Source of the DNA: Rosenbergiella nectarea
GTDB taxonomy: Bacteria > Pseudomonadota > Gammaproteobacteria > Enterobacterales > Enterobacteriaceae
Reading direction: 5' to 3'
Assembly: GCF_900111105.1 (NCBI RefSeq)
Contig: NZ_FOGC01000007.1
Span: 1 to 64,000 of the forward strand
Length of the DNA stretch: 64,000 nt
The notes beneath the pieces are model-generated. The model had not been told where the DNA came from. It saw nothing but the letters and a program-made list of their open reading frames with translations, and did not search any database. Within the stretch, counting starts at the first letter, position 1. Each line of letters opens with the position of its first letter. Shown here one piece after another: positions 26,346 through 38,918 of the stretch. The translations under genes and the position numbers were made by a program.

Positions 26346-26842
26346 TCATCCAATTGGTTCTCTAATTTCGATATTAATTTATTTTTATCCCCGACTATAA
26401 CTTCATTGTTCAATTGCTTTTCAAATGAAGCGACTGAGTACCATGGTAAGTTATCGCGGGTGCGTTTTTACAGGAAAAGACTGTTTTAACTGGGCTTAAT
26501 TCATCTCACTCTCGCCGTCAGTGACTTGGCGAGGAACGGGGAATATTATACTGAGTTATTAGGCTATGAGTCTAAAGCCAAGTGGAATACCGAGCTTATC
26601 TCTCATTAGGAGAGTTTTGGCTATATCTGACCCTCAACCGTATCACCTGATGCCTTTACTTCCCTTGGTCGAGTAATAAAATTTAAGGAAGTAAAAGAGT
26701 GCAAGTTGCCATCCTCTCCGCCCTATAGGACAGAGATTTGCGGCGCACCTGATAAACGCCGCATTAAAAAAGCAGTGGAGCTAATGCCTTGACCGTTTAG
26801 TAACGCCTGTATACACCCACCCTCTGAGTGCTTTTTCCGTTT
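26346..26842. other. Gene-poor decayed segment between the PAAR relic and yfeR
   Basis: No convincing intact gene is present. A short plus-strand frame at 26523-26609 (28 codons, containing GEYYTELLGYESKAKWNTEL) looks protein-like but is closed by a stop on both sides and may be a fragment. Inverted repeats TTTACTTCC/GGAAGTAAA (26655-26695) and GCGGCG/CGCCGC (about 26740-26764) are also present. Confidence 0.45.
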
Positions 26843-27760
26843 CTAGCTCGCAGTAATCTTACGTCTTTCCGCCAACTGCTGTGCTTGCTCGGCCACCAAT
26901 TGCCAAATCACTTCTGCTGCGGGAGAGAGTGAACGATTTCTGCGACGTATAAGTGTCAACAATCGTCCCCTCTCTGGGGATATTTTCCTCACCACCAGCT
27001 GACTCTCTCGCGGTAAAGGCAGTGCCAGCGCTGGAAGAATACTGATCCCAATCCCTGCATCAACCATCGTAAACAGCGTGCTAGGGTGCCCCACTTGCTG
27101 AACGACCTCAGGGTGACCACCTTGCTGCTGAAAAATCGCATCGATAAGTACTCTACTGCCGGAGGCATAATCTTGCAGGACACATTGGCGCTGCGCGATG
27201 TCCCCCCAACTTACCTCTGGCTGCTCTGCGAGCGGGTCATCGTCGCGGCATAATAAGAGAAAAGGATCTTGAAGGATGGGTTGCGTCTCAAACTCTCGCG
27301 TATTCTGAAGCTCAATCACTATACCGAAATCAACTTCTTCCTGCCTCACCGCTTGGACCACCGATTGCTGGACGCTGTCTTGCAGGAGTAAACGTATTTC
27401 CGGGTAACGCTGCTGACATGCAGCTAAACATTTCGGCATCAGTTGCGCGGAAATGGTCTGACTCGCCGCCACTCTTACCGTACCCGTACGCTGTTCACCA
27501 TAGCTGTATAAGTCTTTAATGAAGCTGTCCATATCATCAATTAGCAAGGCCATGCGTGAAGCAAGCTGTTTACCCGCTAGGGTCAGCAGCACTTCACGAG
27601 TCGTGCGATCGATCAGGCGTAATGATAGCGTTTGTTCCAACTCCTTAACGGCATGACTGACCGCCGATTGGCTTAAGCCTATCAACTCCCCTGCTCGACT
27701 AAAACTCTGTTGCTCAGCCACCGCAACGAAGATGCGAAGCTGACGTAAACTATAATTCAT
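26843..27760 (-). CDS. yfeR: YfeR, LysR-type transcriptional regulator
   Basis: The 305-residue protein has an N-terminal winged HTH (LRQLRIFVAVAEQQSFSRAG, GLSQSAVSHAVKELE) and a C-terminal substrate-binding domain with VLQDYASGSR and GIGISILPALALPLP, very close to E. coli YfeR. It is divergent from yfeH with 81 bp between starts, the usual arrangement for a LysR regulator and its target. The Salmonella orthologue is reported to respond to osmolarity; the inducer is unknown. Confidence 0.93.
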   Translation of the reverse strand: MNYSLRQLRIFVAVAEQQSFSRAGELIGLSQSAVSHAVKELEQTLSLRLIDRTTREVLLTLAGKQLASRMALLIDDMDSFIKDLYSYGEQRTGTVRVAASQTISAQLMPKCLAACQQRYPEIRLLLQDSVQQSVVQAVRQEEVDFGIVIELQNTREFETQPILQDPFLLLCRDDDPLAEQPEVSWGDIAQRQCVLQDYASGSRVLIDAIFQQQGGHPEVVQQVGHPSTLFTMVDAGIGISILPALALPLPRESQLVVRKISPERGRLLTLIRRRNRSLSPAAEVIWQLVAEQAQQLAERRKITAS

Positions 27761-27841
27761 CTATTTTCTTCATATATTCATGTAATAAATCAATTATATT
27801 TCTAACCTGATTTCAAGCACAATCCAATCATTACTTTTTGC

Positions 27842-28834
27842 ATGGACACAATTATGGGCTTTCTGCGACTCGATCCGATGATGGTCAAACTTATCATCAC
27901 TGTTTTACTTGCCACTTTTCTTCCCGCCCGTGGTGGGTTCGTTCCGATTGTTGAAGGGCTTACTACCGCAGCCATCGCACTCTTATTCTTTATGCATGGT
28001 GCCAAGCTTTCCCGCGAAAAAATTATCGCCGGAAGTAGCCACTGGCGCTTACATTTATGGATCATGTGCAGCACCTTTATTGTTTTCCCCATCCTCGGTT
28101 GCTTACTGGTGTGGTGGCATCCGGTCAACGTCAGTAACGATATTTACACTGGCTTTATTTATCTCTGTATTCTCCCTGCTACCGTTCAATCAGCAATTGC
28201 CTTTACCTCTCTAGCGGGCGGTAATGTTGCCGCGGCAATCTGCAGTGCCTCTGCCTCCAGCTTATTGGGCGTCTTTGTCTCGCCGCTATTAGTGAATTTG
28301 GTGATGAATGTTCACGGTGCGATGCCGGGTAATGGCTTTGAGCAGATTGGTAAAATCATGCTACAGCTGCTGTTACCCTTTGTGCTGGGGCATATTGCGC
28401 GGCGTTGGATTGGCGGGTGGGTTGAGCGTCATCGTAGTTTAATCGGTAAAACTGACCAAACATCAATTTTATTGGTGGTTTATACCGCCTTCAGTGAAGC
28501 GGTCGTCAACGGTATTTGGCATAAAGTCGATGCCACCACGCTTGGCTGGATTGTGGTAGGCTGTATCCTGTTACTGACTATCGCTTTATTAATCAATCTC
28601 GTGGTCGCCCGCCTGTTCGGTTTTAGTCGTCCCGACGAGATCACCATTTTATTCTGTGGGTCCAAAAAGAGCCTAGCCAATGGTGTACCGATGGCCAATA
28701 TTCTTTTCCCCGCAAGCATTGTTGGCATTATCGTTCTGCCCTTGATGATCTTTCACCAAATCCAACTGATGGCTTGTTCATGGATAGCGCAACGCTATAA
28801 AAAAGCCGGTGAGCAGTCGTCTACCGAATCATAA
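27842..28834 (+). CDS. yfeH: YfeH, SBF-like (BASS family) transporter
   Basis: The 330-residue protein has about ten transmembrane helices and the SBF-like signatures ALLFFMHGAKLSRE near residue 45, ILPATVQSAIAFTSLAGGN near residue 110 and FCGSKKSLANGVPMANILFP near residue 275. It resembles E. coli YfeH throughout. The substrate is unknown; the family includes sodium-coupled organic anion carriers. The start may be the ATG at 27842 or the one at 27854. It is probably regulated by the divergent yfeR. Confidence 0.93.
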   Translation: MDTIMGFLRLDPMMVKLIITVLLATFLPARGGFVPIVEGLTTAAIALLFFMHGAKLSREKIIAGSSHWRLHLWIMCSTFIVFPILGCLLVWWHPVNVSNDIYTGFIYLCILPATVQSAIAFTSLAGGNVAAAICSASASSLLGVFVSPLLVNLVMNVHGAMPGNGFEQIGKIMLQLLLPFVLGHIARRWIGGWVERHRSLIGKTDQTSILLVVYTAFSEAVVNGIWHKVDATTLGWIVVGCILLLTIALLINLVVARLFGFSRPDEITILFCGSKKSLANGVPMANILFPASIVGIIVLPLMIFHQIQLMACSWIAQRYKKAGEQSSTES

Positions 28835-28979
28835 TCTATTTACATTCACCCAATGGGAATCCCCTTGGGTGAAGACTTTATCGCTATTCTTAACGCCAAC
28901 TCGTCATATTTTATCTACACTCATAACGTGTATACGTTGAAGATGTCGCCTTCGGGTAATTTTTAGGATGGAAGATACC

Positions 28980-30119
28980 ATGACAGACAATACGCGAGAT
29001 GACCGCGAGCAGGATGCAGCTGAACAAAATCAGGATGCGCCCTCAAAAGAGAAAGAACAAAACGATGCTCCCCAGCGACAACGTCCAGGTAAAAAACCCC
29101 TTATCATTCTAGCAATCATCGCCTGCATCGTTCTCTGTGTGGCATTGATTTTCTGGTTAATGAACCGAGGGATCGAATCCACAGATGATGCCTTCACCGA
29201 TGGTAACGCTGCGACTATCGCGCCGAAAACTAGCGGATATGTCGTCAACCTCAACGTTAACGATAACCAATTTGTTCATCAAGGCGAGCTACTGGTGGTG
29301 ATCGATCCTCGTGATGCCAACGCCCAACGTGAACAGGCGCAAGCCCAACTTGGTAGCGCCCAAGCGCAACTGCAACAGGCACAAGCGCAATATCAATTAG
29401 CCAAAGTCCAGTATCCCGCACAACTGCATCAGGCCCTGGCTGATCAGGCCAAGGCAAAAGCAAATTTGGCCAATGCAGAATCGGTGTATCAACGCCAACA
29501 CGGTGTTGATCCGCGCGCGACAACGCAAAGCAATATAGACAGTGCCACCTCACAATATCGTGCCGCGCAAGCCGATTATCAGCAAGCACAAGCCCAAGTC
29601 GAGATAGCCTCGCAAGTACCGCTACAACTGCATCAACAAGAAACAGCCATTGCCGCCCGTGAACAGCAGGTTGCACAAGCCGAAGCGCAACTGGCGACGG
29701 CCAAGCTTAATCTTTCTTATACTGAAGTACGTGCACCTTACGACGGTTATGTCACCAAGCGTAATGTCCAAGTCGGCAGTTTAGTTCAAGCGGGTACGGC
29801 GCTCTTTTCATTGGTCTCTCCGCAAATTTGGGTAACGGCAAATTTCAAAGAATCGCAACTTGAACATATGCATCCGGGTAATAAAGTGACTGTTAGCGTC
29901 GATGCGTGGCCTGACCTGAAACTTGAGGGGCATGTTGACAGTATTCAGATGGGTTCAGGTTCACACTTCTCGGCCTTCCCGGCAGAGAATGCCACCGGTA
30001 ACTTTGTTAAAATTGTGCAACGCGTTCCCGTAAAAATCGTTATCGACAAGGGCCTTGACCCTCATCACCCTCTACCCTTAGGCCTATCGGTAGAGCCTGA
30101 GGTTCATGTTGATGAGTGA
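28980..30119 (+). CDS. EmrA-like membrane fusion protein of a tripartite efflux pump
   Basis: The 379-residue HlyD-family protein has an acidic, Gln-rich cytoplasmic tail, one transmembrane helix (IILAIIACIVLCVALIFWL), a lipoyl half (STDDAFTDGNAATIAPKTSGY), a long alanine/glutamine-rich coiled-coil hairpin (about residues 105-235), and the second lipoyl half (LSYTEVRAPYDGYVTKRNV). It bridges the inner-membrane transporter to the outer-membrane channel. I chose the ATG at 28980 because GGAAG lies five bases upstream; 28968 is possible. Its stop overlaps the next gene. Confidence 0.92.
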   Translation: MTDNTRDDREQDAAEQNQDAPSKEKEQNDAPQRQRPGKKPLIILAIIACIVLCVALIFWLMNRGIESTDDAFTDGNAATIAPKTSGYVVNLNVNDNQFVHQGELLVVIDPRDANAQREQAQAQLGSAQAQLQQAQAQYQLAKVQYPAQLHQALADQAKAKANLANAESVYQRQHGVDPRATTQSNIDSATSQYRAAQADYQQAQAQVEIASQVPLQLHQQETAIAAREQQVAQAEAQLATAKLNLSYTEVRAPYDGYVTKRNVQVGSLVQAGTALFSLVSPQIWVTANFKESQLEHMHPGNKVTVSVDAWPDLKLEGHVDSIQMGSGSHFSAFPAENATGNFVKIVQRVPVKIVIDKGLDPHHPLPLGLSVEPEVHVDE

Positions 30120-31683
30120 AGCACAACGCTGGCAACCGCGCGGTAATCCTTGGTTGGTTGCCCTCACCGTCACCTTGGCGGTATTTATGGAGGTACTCGA
30201 CTCCACTATCGTCAACGTTGCCCTTCCCCATGTTGCCGGCTCGCTCTCTTCCAGTTATGATGAGGCGACCTGGGTGCTGACCTCCTATTTGGTTGCTAAT
30301 GGTATTGTTCTCCCCATCTCTGCTTTTTTTAGTCGCCTCTTTGGCCGTAAAAATTATTTCTTAATCTGTGTCATCATGTTTACCCTCTGCTCATTTCTCT
30401 GCGGTATCGCAACGGAGCTTTGGCAACTGATCCTGTTTCGTATTTTGCAGGGCTTTTTCGGCGGTGGATTACAGCCCGTCCAGCAATCGGTATTACTCGA
30501 TTATTTTAGTAAGCAGGACCGTGGCAAGGCTTTCGGACTCTCTTCAATTGCCATTATTGTCGCGCCGGTAATAGGGCCAACTTTGGGCGGCTGGATTACC
30601 GATAACTTCAGTTGGCGTTGGATTTTCTTTATCAATATTCCGGTCGGAATCTTAGCGGCCCTTGCCATCTATCGACTGCTTGAAGATCCGCCTTGGGAAC
30701 GCAAGGCAAAAAAAGGCCAGCTGCGTATCGATTATATCGGTATCAGTCTTATCACACTGGGATTAGGCTGCTTGCAGGTCTTTTTAGACCGCGGAGAAGA
30801 TGCAGATTGGTTTAATTCCTCCTTTATCATTACCTTTGCCATACTCGCGGCTATTGGACTTGTCGGAACCGTCTATTGGCTAATGTACGCCCGCCGGCCA
30901 GTTGTAGATATATTGGTCATGCGCGATCGTAACTTCTGGGTAGCGGGACTATTGATGGCCGCCATGGCCTTTATCCTGTATGGCAGTTCGGTCGTCATCC
31001 CGCAATTGGCTCAGCAAGACTTGGGCTATACCGCCACACTGGCTGGTCTAGTGCTGACGCCCGGTGCATTCTTTATCATTTTGACTATTCCATTGGTCTT
31101 AAAATTAATGCCGATCGTGCAGACCCGATTTATTATTATGTTCGGCTTTATCTGCTTAATGGGGTCGTTCCTCTACTCAGGTTTTCAAATGACTCCTACG
31201 CTAGATTTTACGTCGTTGGTCATTATGCGCAGCGTGCAGTCGATTGGGTTAGGCTTTTTATTCGTCCCCTTGACCACCATCGCCTTCATTACTATTCCCC
31301 AGCAATTGAATGCCGATGCCTCAGCGCTGTTTACTATGTTCCGAAATGTAGCGGGGTCGATCGGCATTTCACTGTCCACGGCGGCGATTACCGAGCGACA
31401 ACAAGCGCGTTCGGCGTATCTCTCTGATCACACCTCGATGTTTGATGAGCCCTTTTCACAAATGGTACAAAAGATGAGCGCGGCGATAGAGAATTTCACG
31501 ACCTTGGTCGGGAACAGTACCCAATTAGCCACGGCACAACTCTATAAACAGATGATTAGCCAAGCCCGTATCCTAGCCTATGTCGATGTCTTCACGGGGC
31601 TATGTGTCATCGCCCTCGTCATGATCCCCTTCTGTCTTTTACTCGCACCCGTGAAGAGTGAAGGCAGCGCAGGAGGCCATTAA
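30106..31683 (+). CDS. EmrB-like MFS drug:H+ antiporter (DHA2, 14 TMS)
   Basis: The 525-residue protein of the DHA2 family carries motif C-like and motif A-like segments (LDSTIVNVALPHVAGSL near residue 30, GRKNYFLICVIMF near residue 80, GPTLGGWI near residue 160). It exports hydrophobic compounds in exchange for protons. The start at 30106 overlaps the EmrA-like gene by 14 bases, and a second ATG at 30112 is also usable. The next gene starts within 16 bases of its stop, so the three genes form an operon. Confidence 0.92.
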   Translation: MLMSEAQRWQPRGNPWLVALTVTLAVFMEVLDSTIVNVALPHVAGSLSSSYDEATWVLTSYLVANGIVLPISAFFSRLFGRKNYFLICVIMFTLCSFLCGIATELWQLILFRILQGFFGGGLQPVQQSVLLDYFSKQDRGKAFGLSSIAIIVAPVIGPTLGGWITDNFSWRWIFFINIPVGILAALAIYRLLEDPPWERKAKKGQLRIDYIGISLITLGLGCLQVFLDRGEDADWFNSSFIITFAILAAIGLVGTVYWLMYARRPVVDILVMRDRNFWVAGLLMAAMAFILYGSSVVIPQLAQQDLGYTATLAGLVLTPGAFFIILTIPLVLKLMPIVQTRFIIMFGFICLMGSFLYSGFQMTPTLDFTSLVIMRSVQSIGLGFLFVPLTTIAFITIPQQLNADASALFTMFRNVAGSIGISLSTAAITERQQARSAYLSDHTSMFDEPFSQMVQKMSAAIENFTTLVGNSTQLATAQLYKQMISQARILAYVDVFTGLCVIALVMIPFCLLLAPVKSEGSAGGH

Positions 31684-31698
31684 ATGAAAGGAAAACTC

Positions 31699-33216
31699 AT
31701 GAACTCACAGCGATTAGTATTACCGATGCTGATTATGGCCCTCAGCGGCTGTGCGGTCGGACCCGATTATCATGCCCCAGAAAACCACTTAACCGGCGCT
31801 TGGCACGCGAATGAAAAAGATCAAGCCTCTCACCCGTTAATGACCGATACCCAAGTCAGTTGGTGGGAAAACTTCCAGGATCCGCAGCTCAATAGCTTGA
31901 TCCAACGGGCAACAAAGGGAAATTTAAGCTTACAACAAAGCGTGTTGCGTATTTCTGGTGCTCGCGAACAAGTGTCGAGCGCACAGGGAGGATTATTACC
32001 GACCCTGAATGGCCAAGCCTCGTATTCTCGACAACAGTTGGGGCTAAAGGGAGAGCTGCAATCTCAAGGGCTCTACGATGCGATTCCCAGTGACATAGCG
32101 AATCAAGCGACAGGCAGCGTGAACTTCTACCAGGGCGGATTTGATGCCAGCTGGGAACTCGATTTGTGGGGAAAAACCCGCCGACAAATTGAGATGGCGC
32201 GTGCCAGCGAACAGCAACAAATTGAACAGCATAATGATGCATTGGTCTCTCTCGAAGCCGAAGTGACACGTACTTATCTCCAATTACGTGCGGCTCAGGC
32301 TACCGAAGCCTCGCTTAGTCAACAGATCGCTATCGCCCAACAGAGTCTAGAACTGACGCAAAGCCAGATGCAAAACGGTTTAGCGCCGAGTAGTGACGTT
32401 GAGAGTGCAACGGCCCAGTTAACCGCTTTACAGGCCCAGCTGCCTCAATTTCAATCACAAATCGCCCAAGCGAAAAATGCGCTGGCGGTGCTGATTGGCC
32501 AACCGCCAGGTGCCTTAGATAGTGAGCTGGCAGCCACCAAGCCGCTCCCGGCGTTACCGCAGCTGGTCGCCGTCGGCATCCCTTCGCAGCTGACACGCCG
32601 CCGGCCAGATATTCGCGCCGCCGAATCGACCCTCCACGCACAAACTGCCAATATTGGTGTCTCTGTGGCGCAATTATTCCCAAGCCTGTCGCTGACCGGG
32701 CAACTGGGAGTGCGTAACAGTGACATCAATTATATGGATAATTGGAGTAGCCATTTTTACAGCATCGGACCCGGTATTAATCTGCCGATTTTTGAAGGGG
32801 GACGCCTCGTTTCCAATGTAAAATTAGCGCGTGCGCAACAAGCCGCCGCCGCACTCAATTACCGGCAAACCGTCTTAACGGCCCTACAAGAAGTAGAGAA
32901 TACCTTAGTCAGTTACCGCACGGGGCAACAACAAGATTCAGCCTTAACGCAGTCGCGTGACGCGTTACAGCGCGCTTATCAACTTGCTTCCGAAAACTAT
33001 AGAAAAGGCTTTATTACCTACATTACCGTGTTGGATGCACAGCGTCAGTTAGCACAAACCGAACAGCGGGCCATCCAGGCGCAAGCACAAACGGCGGTGG
33101 ATTTAGTTGCACTCTACAAAGCGCTAGGGGGCGGCTGGGAACAGCAATCCACAGTGACGCTGCCCCATTATTCCGTTTTTGGTGACGTGGGTAAAACGGG
33201 GGTCACCTCCCCGTAA
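31699..33216 (+). CDS. Outer-membrane efflux lipoprotein (OprM/NodT family)
   Basis: The 505-residue protein has a signal peptide with lipobox ALSGC followed by AVGPDYHAPE, the hallmark of NodT/OprM channels. Two repeated coiled-coil halves follow, with AQLFPSLSLTGQLGV in the second half. It forms the TolC-like exit duct for the EmrAB-like pump. The ATG at 31699 has AAGGA six bases upstream; an ATG at 31684 directly abuts the previous stop. Encoding a dedicated channel with EmrAB means this pump need not rely on TolC. Confidence 0.92.
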   Translation: MNSQRLVLPMLIMALSGCAVGPDYHAPENHLTGAWHANEKDQASHPLMTDTQVSWWENFQDPQLNSLIQRATKGNLSLQQSVLRISGAREQVSSAQGGLLPTLNGQASYSRQQLGLKGELQSQGLYDAIPSDIANQATGSVNFYQGGFDASWELDLWGKTRRQIEMARASEQQQIEQHNDALVSLEAEVTRTYLQLRAAQATEASLSQQIAIAQQSLELTQSQMQNGLAPSSDVESATAQLTALQAQLPQFQSQIAQAKNALAVLIGQPPGALDSELAATKPLPALPQLVAVGIPSQLTRRRPDIRAAESTLHAQTANIGVSVAQLFPSLSLTGQLGVRNSDINYMDNWSSHFYSIGPGINLPIFEGGRLVSNVKLARAQQAAAALNYRQTVLTALQEVENTLVSYRTGQQQDSALTQSRDALQRAYQLASENYRKGFITYITVLDAQRQLAQTEQRAIQAQAQTAVDLVALYKALGGGWEQQSTVTLPHYSVFGDVGKTGVTSP

Positions 33217-33224
33217 TATACTTT

Positions 33225-33242
33225 CGCCCCGTTTACGGGGCG
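33225..33242. terminator. GC-rich stem-loop between convergent efflux operon and ypeB
   Basis: CGCCCCG-TTTA-CGGGGCG forms a perfect 7-bp stem (33225-33242). It has no strong U-tract on either side, so it may act as a weak or RNA-stabilising bidirectional terminator. Confidence 0.5.
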
Positions 33243-33249
33243 GAAGTGT

Positions 33250-33464
33250 TTAGACCTTGAGCGGCGTGACTAAGTGTTCAAGCCCTTCGATTCTTATCGC
33301 TAAAGCCAGCTGCAGTAACTGCCCAAGGTGCCCTTCTGGAAAGGCTTCTTTGCGAGCAAACCACAATAAATACTCTTCAGGGAGATCGATAAGCCGCCTT
33401 CCCTGATATTTTCCAAAAGGCATACGCCAGTTCGCCAGTTCAACCAACTGCTCTTTATCCGGCA

Positions 33465-33465
<1 letters not shown>
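33250..33465 (-). CDS. ypeB: YpeB, DUF3820 family protein
   Basis: The 71-residue protein has the DUF3820 core MPFGKYQGRRLIDLPEEYL followed by WFARKEAFPEGHLGQLLQ and ends ITPLK-like LVTPLKV. DUF3820 members are probable nucleic-acid-associated proteins of unknown function. Its ATG overlaps the ligA stop by one base (TAATG), so translation should depend on ligA, an arrangement also seen in E. coli. Confidence 0.88.
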
Positions 33466-36535
<3,070 letters not shown>

Positions 36536-36736
36536 TATATTCTCTGTTGTTCAAACACTTTGCCTAAAAAAGGCACCTATATACCCTTCAATGTATTGGT
36601 CAGAGCGGATAAGTGCAAGCATACACTGCCAATTATCTTGAATAATATCACTAATCTGGTGCGATTGATTAAATTAACAGCAGTGAGCCCTACGCCAAGA
36701 CGAAAAAAACGTTACTATGATGAGGTGATTATTATT

Positions 36737-36754
36737 ATGAGTATTTGGATATGA
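36737..36754 (+). CDS. Candidate five-codon leader peptide upstream of cysZ
   Basis: ATG AGT ATT TGG ATA TGA (MSIWI) ends in a TGA that overlaps the cysZ ATG at 36751. GAGGTG upstream gives a plausible ribosome site. It could couple translation to cysZ, or simply arise by chance. No regulatory codon bias for cysteine is present. Confidence 0.3.
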   Translation: MSIWI

Positions 36755-37506
36755 CACAGCGCCAACAGCCTCTCCCCTCTTCGGGTTTTACCTACGTTAA
36801 GTTAGGGTGCCATCTCGTTTGTTTACCGGGTATTCGCCGTTATGTCATCGTTCCTCTGTTGATTAACATCCTTCTACTGGGATCAGCGTTCTACTGGTTG
36901 TTCACTAAGCTTCACCAGTGGATCCCTCAATTAATGAGCTATGTGCCACACTGGTTAGCCTGGCTGAATTTTATACTCTGGCCACTCGCCGTAATCTCCA
37001 TCGTTCTCGTCTTTGGCTATTTCTTCTCCACCCTCGCCAATTGGATTGCCGCACCTTTTTTTGGTTTGCTGGCTGAACAGCTTGAGCAGCGCCTAACCGG
37101 TCATACGCCCGATGAAATGAGTTGGTGGTCGCTGGTTGCCGACCTGCCCAGGATCATGAAACGAGAGTGGCTAAAGCTCTGTTACTACTTGCCACGAGCC
37201 ATCGGACTACTGCTTCTTCATTTTATCCCTGGGGTAGGTCAACTGCTGGCGCCCATTCTATGGTTTATCTTTGGGGCGTGGATGATGGCCATCCAATATG
37301 GCGATTACCCTTTCGATAACCACAAGATCGCTTTTGAGAATATGCGCAGAAATCTTGGCCGTGATCGAAAAATTAATCTAGAATTTGGTGGTCTAATTAG
37401 CGTTCTCACGATGATCCCGATTATTAATTTGGTCATCATGCCAATTGCCGTCTGCGGTGCTACCGCGCTCTGGGTTGACCGCTACCGTCAAAGTCTCCAC
37501 AAATGA
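36751..37506 (+). CDS. cysZ: CysZ, sulfate uptake channel/transporter
   Basis: The 251-residue inner-membrane protein has the EI24/CysZ-family pattern: [20 protein letters not shown] near the N-terminus, then helices including [19 protein letters not shown], and the C-terminal [14 protein letters not shown] segment. It mediates high-affinity sulfate/sulfite entry for cysteine synthesis. The ATG at 36751 is preferred over a TTG at 36745. It sits 119 bp before cysK and thus within the cysteine gene group. Confidence 0.95.
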   Translation: MTQRQQPLPSSGFTYVKLGCHLVCLPGIRRYVIVPLLINILLLGSAFYWLFTKLHQWIPQLMSYVPHWLAWLNFILWPLAVISIVLVFGYFFSTLANWIAAPFFGLLAEQLEQRLTGHTPDEMSWWSLVADLPRIMKREWLKLCYYLPRAIGLLLLHFIPGVGQLLAPILWFIFGAWMMAIQYGDYPFDNHKIAFENMRRNLGRDRKINLEFGGLISVLTMIPIINLVIMPIAVCGATALWVDRYRQSLHK

Positions 37507-37624
37507 AGGCTGAATGCAGTTATTGCACTCTGACATATCGATATAGCATTTCGTCACTTCACTGCGACCCTATAAAGCGTATTCTCATTAGGTTCCCCAA
37601 AATTCAAAGAGTCAAGGAAAGGAT

Positions 37625-38593
37625 ATGAGTAAGATTTACGAAGATAACTCGTTAACAATTGGCCACACGCCTTTAGTCAGGTTAAACCGCCTTGGTAATG
37701 GACGTATCCTTGCTAAAGTTGAGTCACGTAATCCGAGCTTTAGCGTGAAGTGCCGAATCGGTTCCAACATGATCTGGGACGCCGAAGAAAGAGGGTTATT
37801 GAAAGCGGGCGTTGAATTGGTCGAGCCCACCAGCGGTAATACCGGTATTGCCTTAGCCTATGTGGCGGCGGCCCGTGGCTATAAATTGACGCTGACGATG
37901 CCTGACACCATGTCAGTGGAACGCCGTAAATTACTCAAAGCCTTAGGGGCTAACTTAGTCTTAACTGAAGGCGCGAAAGGAATGAAAGGCGCGATAGGTA
38001 AGGCTGAAGAGATTGTCGCCAGTAATCCCGCAAAATATTTGATGCTGCAGCAATTTAGTAATCCTGCCAACCCTGCTATTCATGAAAAAACCACGGGTCC
38101 AGAAATTTGGGAAGACACTGACGGTGAAGTTGATGTCTTGATTTCCGGTGTCGGCACAGGCGGTACTCTGACGGGTACGGCTCGCTACTTAAAACATACC
38201 CAAGGAAAAACCAGTCTGTATGCCGTGGCAGTCGAACCCACGGACTCGCCAGTGATTTCGCAAACCCTCGCGGGTGAAGAAGTCACGCCAGGTCCTCACA
38301 AAATTCAAGGTATTGGCGCAGGATTTATCCCTGAAAACTTAGACCTCAGCTTAGTGGACAGAGTGATTGCCATTACTAATGATGAAGCCATCAATACTGC
38401 CCGTCATCTAATGGAGTCGGAGGGGATCTTAGCCGGTATCTCATCAGGTGCAGCAGTCGCCGCAGCGCTGAAATTACAACAAGAGCCTGAGTTCGCCGAT
38501 AAAAACATCGTGGTTATCTTGCCATCCTCTGGTGAACGTTACCTATCAACCGCGTTATTTGCAGACCTGTTCACAGAAAAAGAGAATGGTTAG
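37625..38593 (+). CDS. cysK: CysK, O-acetylserine sulfhydrylase A
   Basis: The 322-residue PLP enzyme begins [20 protein letters not shown]. The PLP lysine is K42 in [11 protein letters not shown], the substrate loop is TSGNTG near residue 70, and the phosphate-binding loop is [10 protein letters not shown] near residue 176. It makes cysteine from O-acetylserine and sulfide. An AAGGA ribosome site lies before the ATG. CysB control is expected from the family, but I cannot delimit a CysB site by eye. Confidence 0.98.
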   Translation: MSKIYEDNSLTIGHTPLVRLNRLGNGRILAKVESRNPSFSVKCRIGSNMIWDAEERGLLKAGVELVEPTSGNTGIALAYVAAARGYKLTLTMPDTMSVERRKLLKALGANLVLTEGAKGMKGAIGKAEEIVASNPAKYLMLQQFSNPANPAIHEKTTGPEIWEDTDGEVDVLISGVGTGGTLTGTARYLKHTQGKTSLYAVAVEPTDSPVISQTLAGEEVTPGPHKIQGIGAGFIPENLDLSLVDRVIAITNDEAINTARHLMESEGILAGISSGAAVAAALKLQQEPEFADKNIVVILPSSGERYLSTALFADLFTEKENG

Positions 38594-38632
38594 TAGACTT
38601 TCTTCTTGCTTTTAAAAAAGCCATCTACAAAA

Positions 38633-38654
38633 AGCACCTACGGGTGCTTTTTTT
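38633..38654 (+). terminator. Terminator of cysK
   Basis: AGCACC-TACG-GGTGCT (38633-38648) followed by a run of T residues, 40 bp after the cysK stop, separates cysK from ptsH. Confidence 0.85.
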
Positions 38655-38762
38655 GTGCAGTAGATCTCAATTTTGCCTGGTTCACATTTGCTTTGCTCCC
38701 CCCTATTCTGGTATCAACGATGAGGTTTATTTCGAGCCAAAAAATAATGCGCTAAATTTTTT

Positions 38763-38784
38763 GCTTTTGATCAACATCACACTG
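38763..38784 (+). promoter_or_regulatory. Predicted CRP site upstream of ptsH
   Basis: TTTGA-TCAACA-TCACA (38766-38781) matches the CRP pattern with one core mismatch and lies in an AT-rich context about 140 bp before ptsH. CRP control of the pts operon is established in E. coli; the exact equivalence of this site is inference. Confidence 0.5.
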
Positions 38785-38918
38785 CAAAAACGGTAGGGTA
38801 ATCGTCGTAATTGAAGTATAACTTTTAGTTGAACCGTCATCGTAGACAGGTTCAATACGTCATAACTTTTGAATAATCACGTTAAGTAACAAATCTTTTG
38901 ATTATCTTGGGGAAAAAT

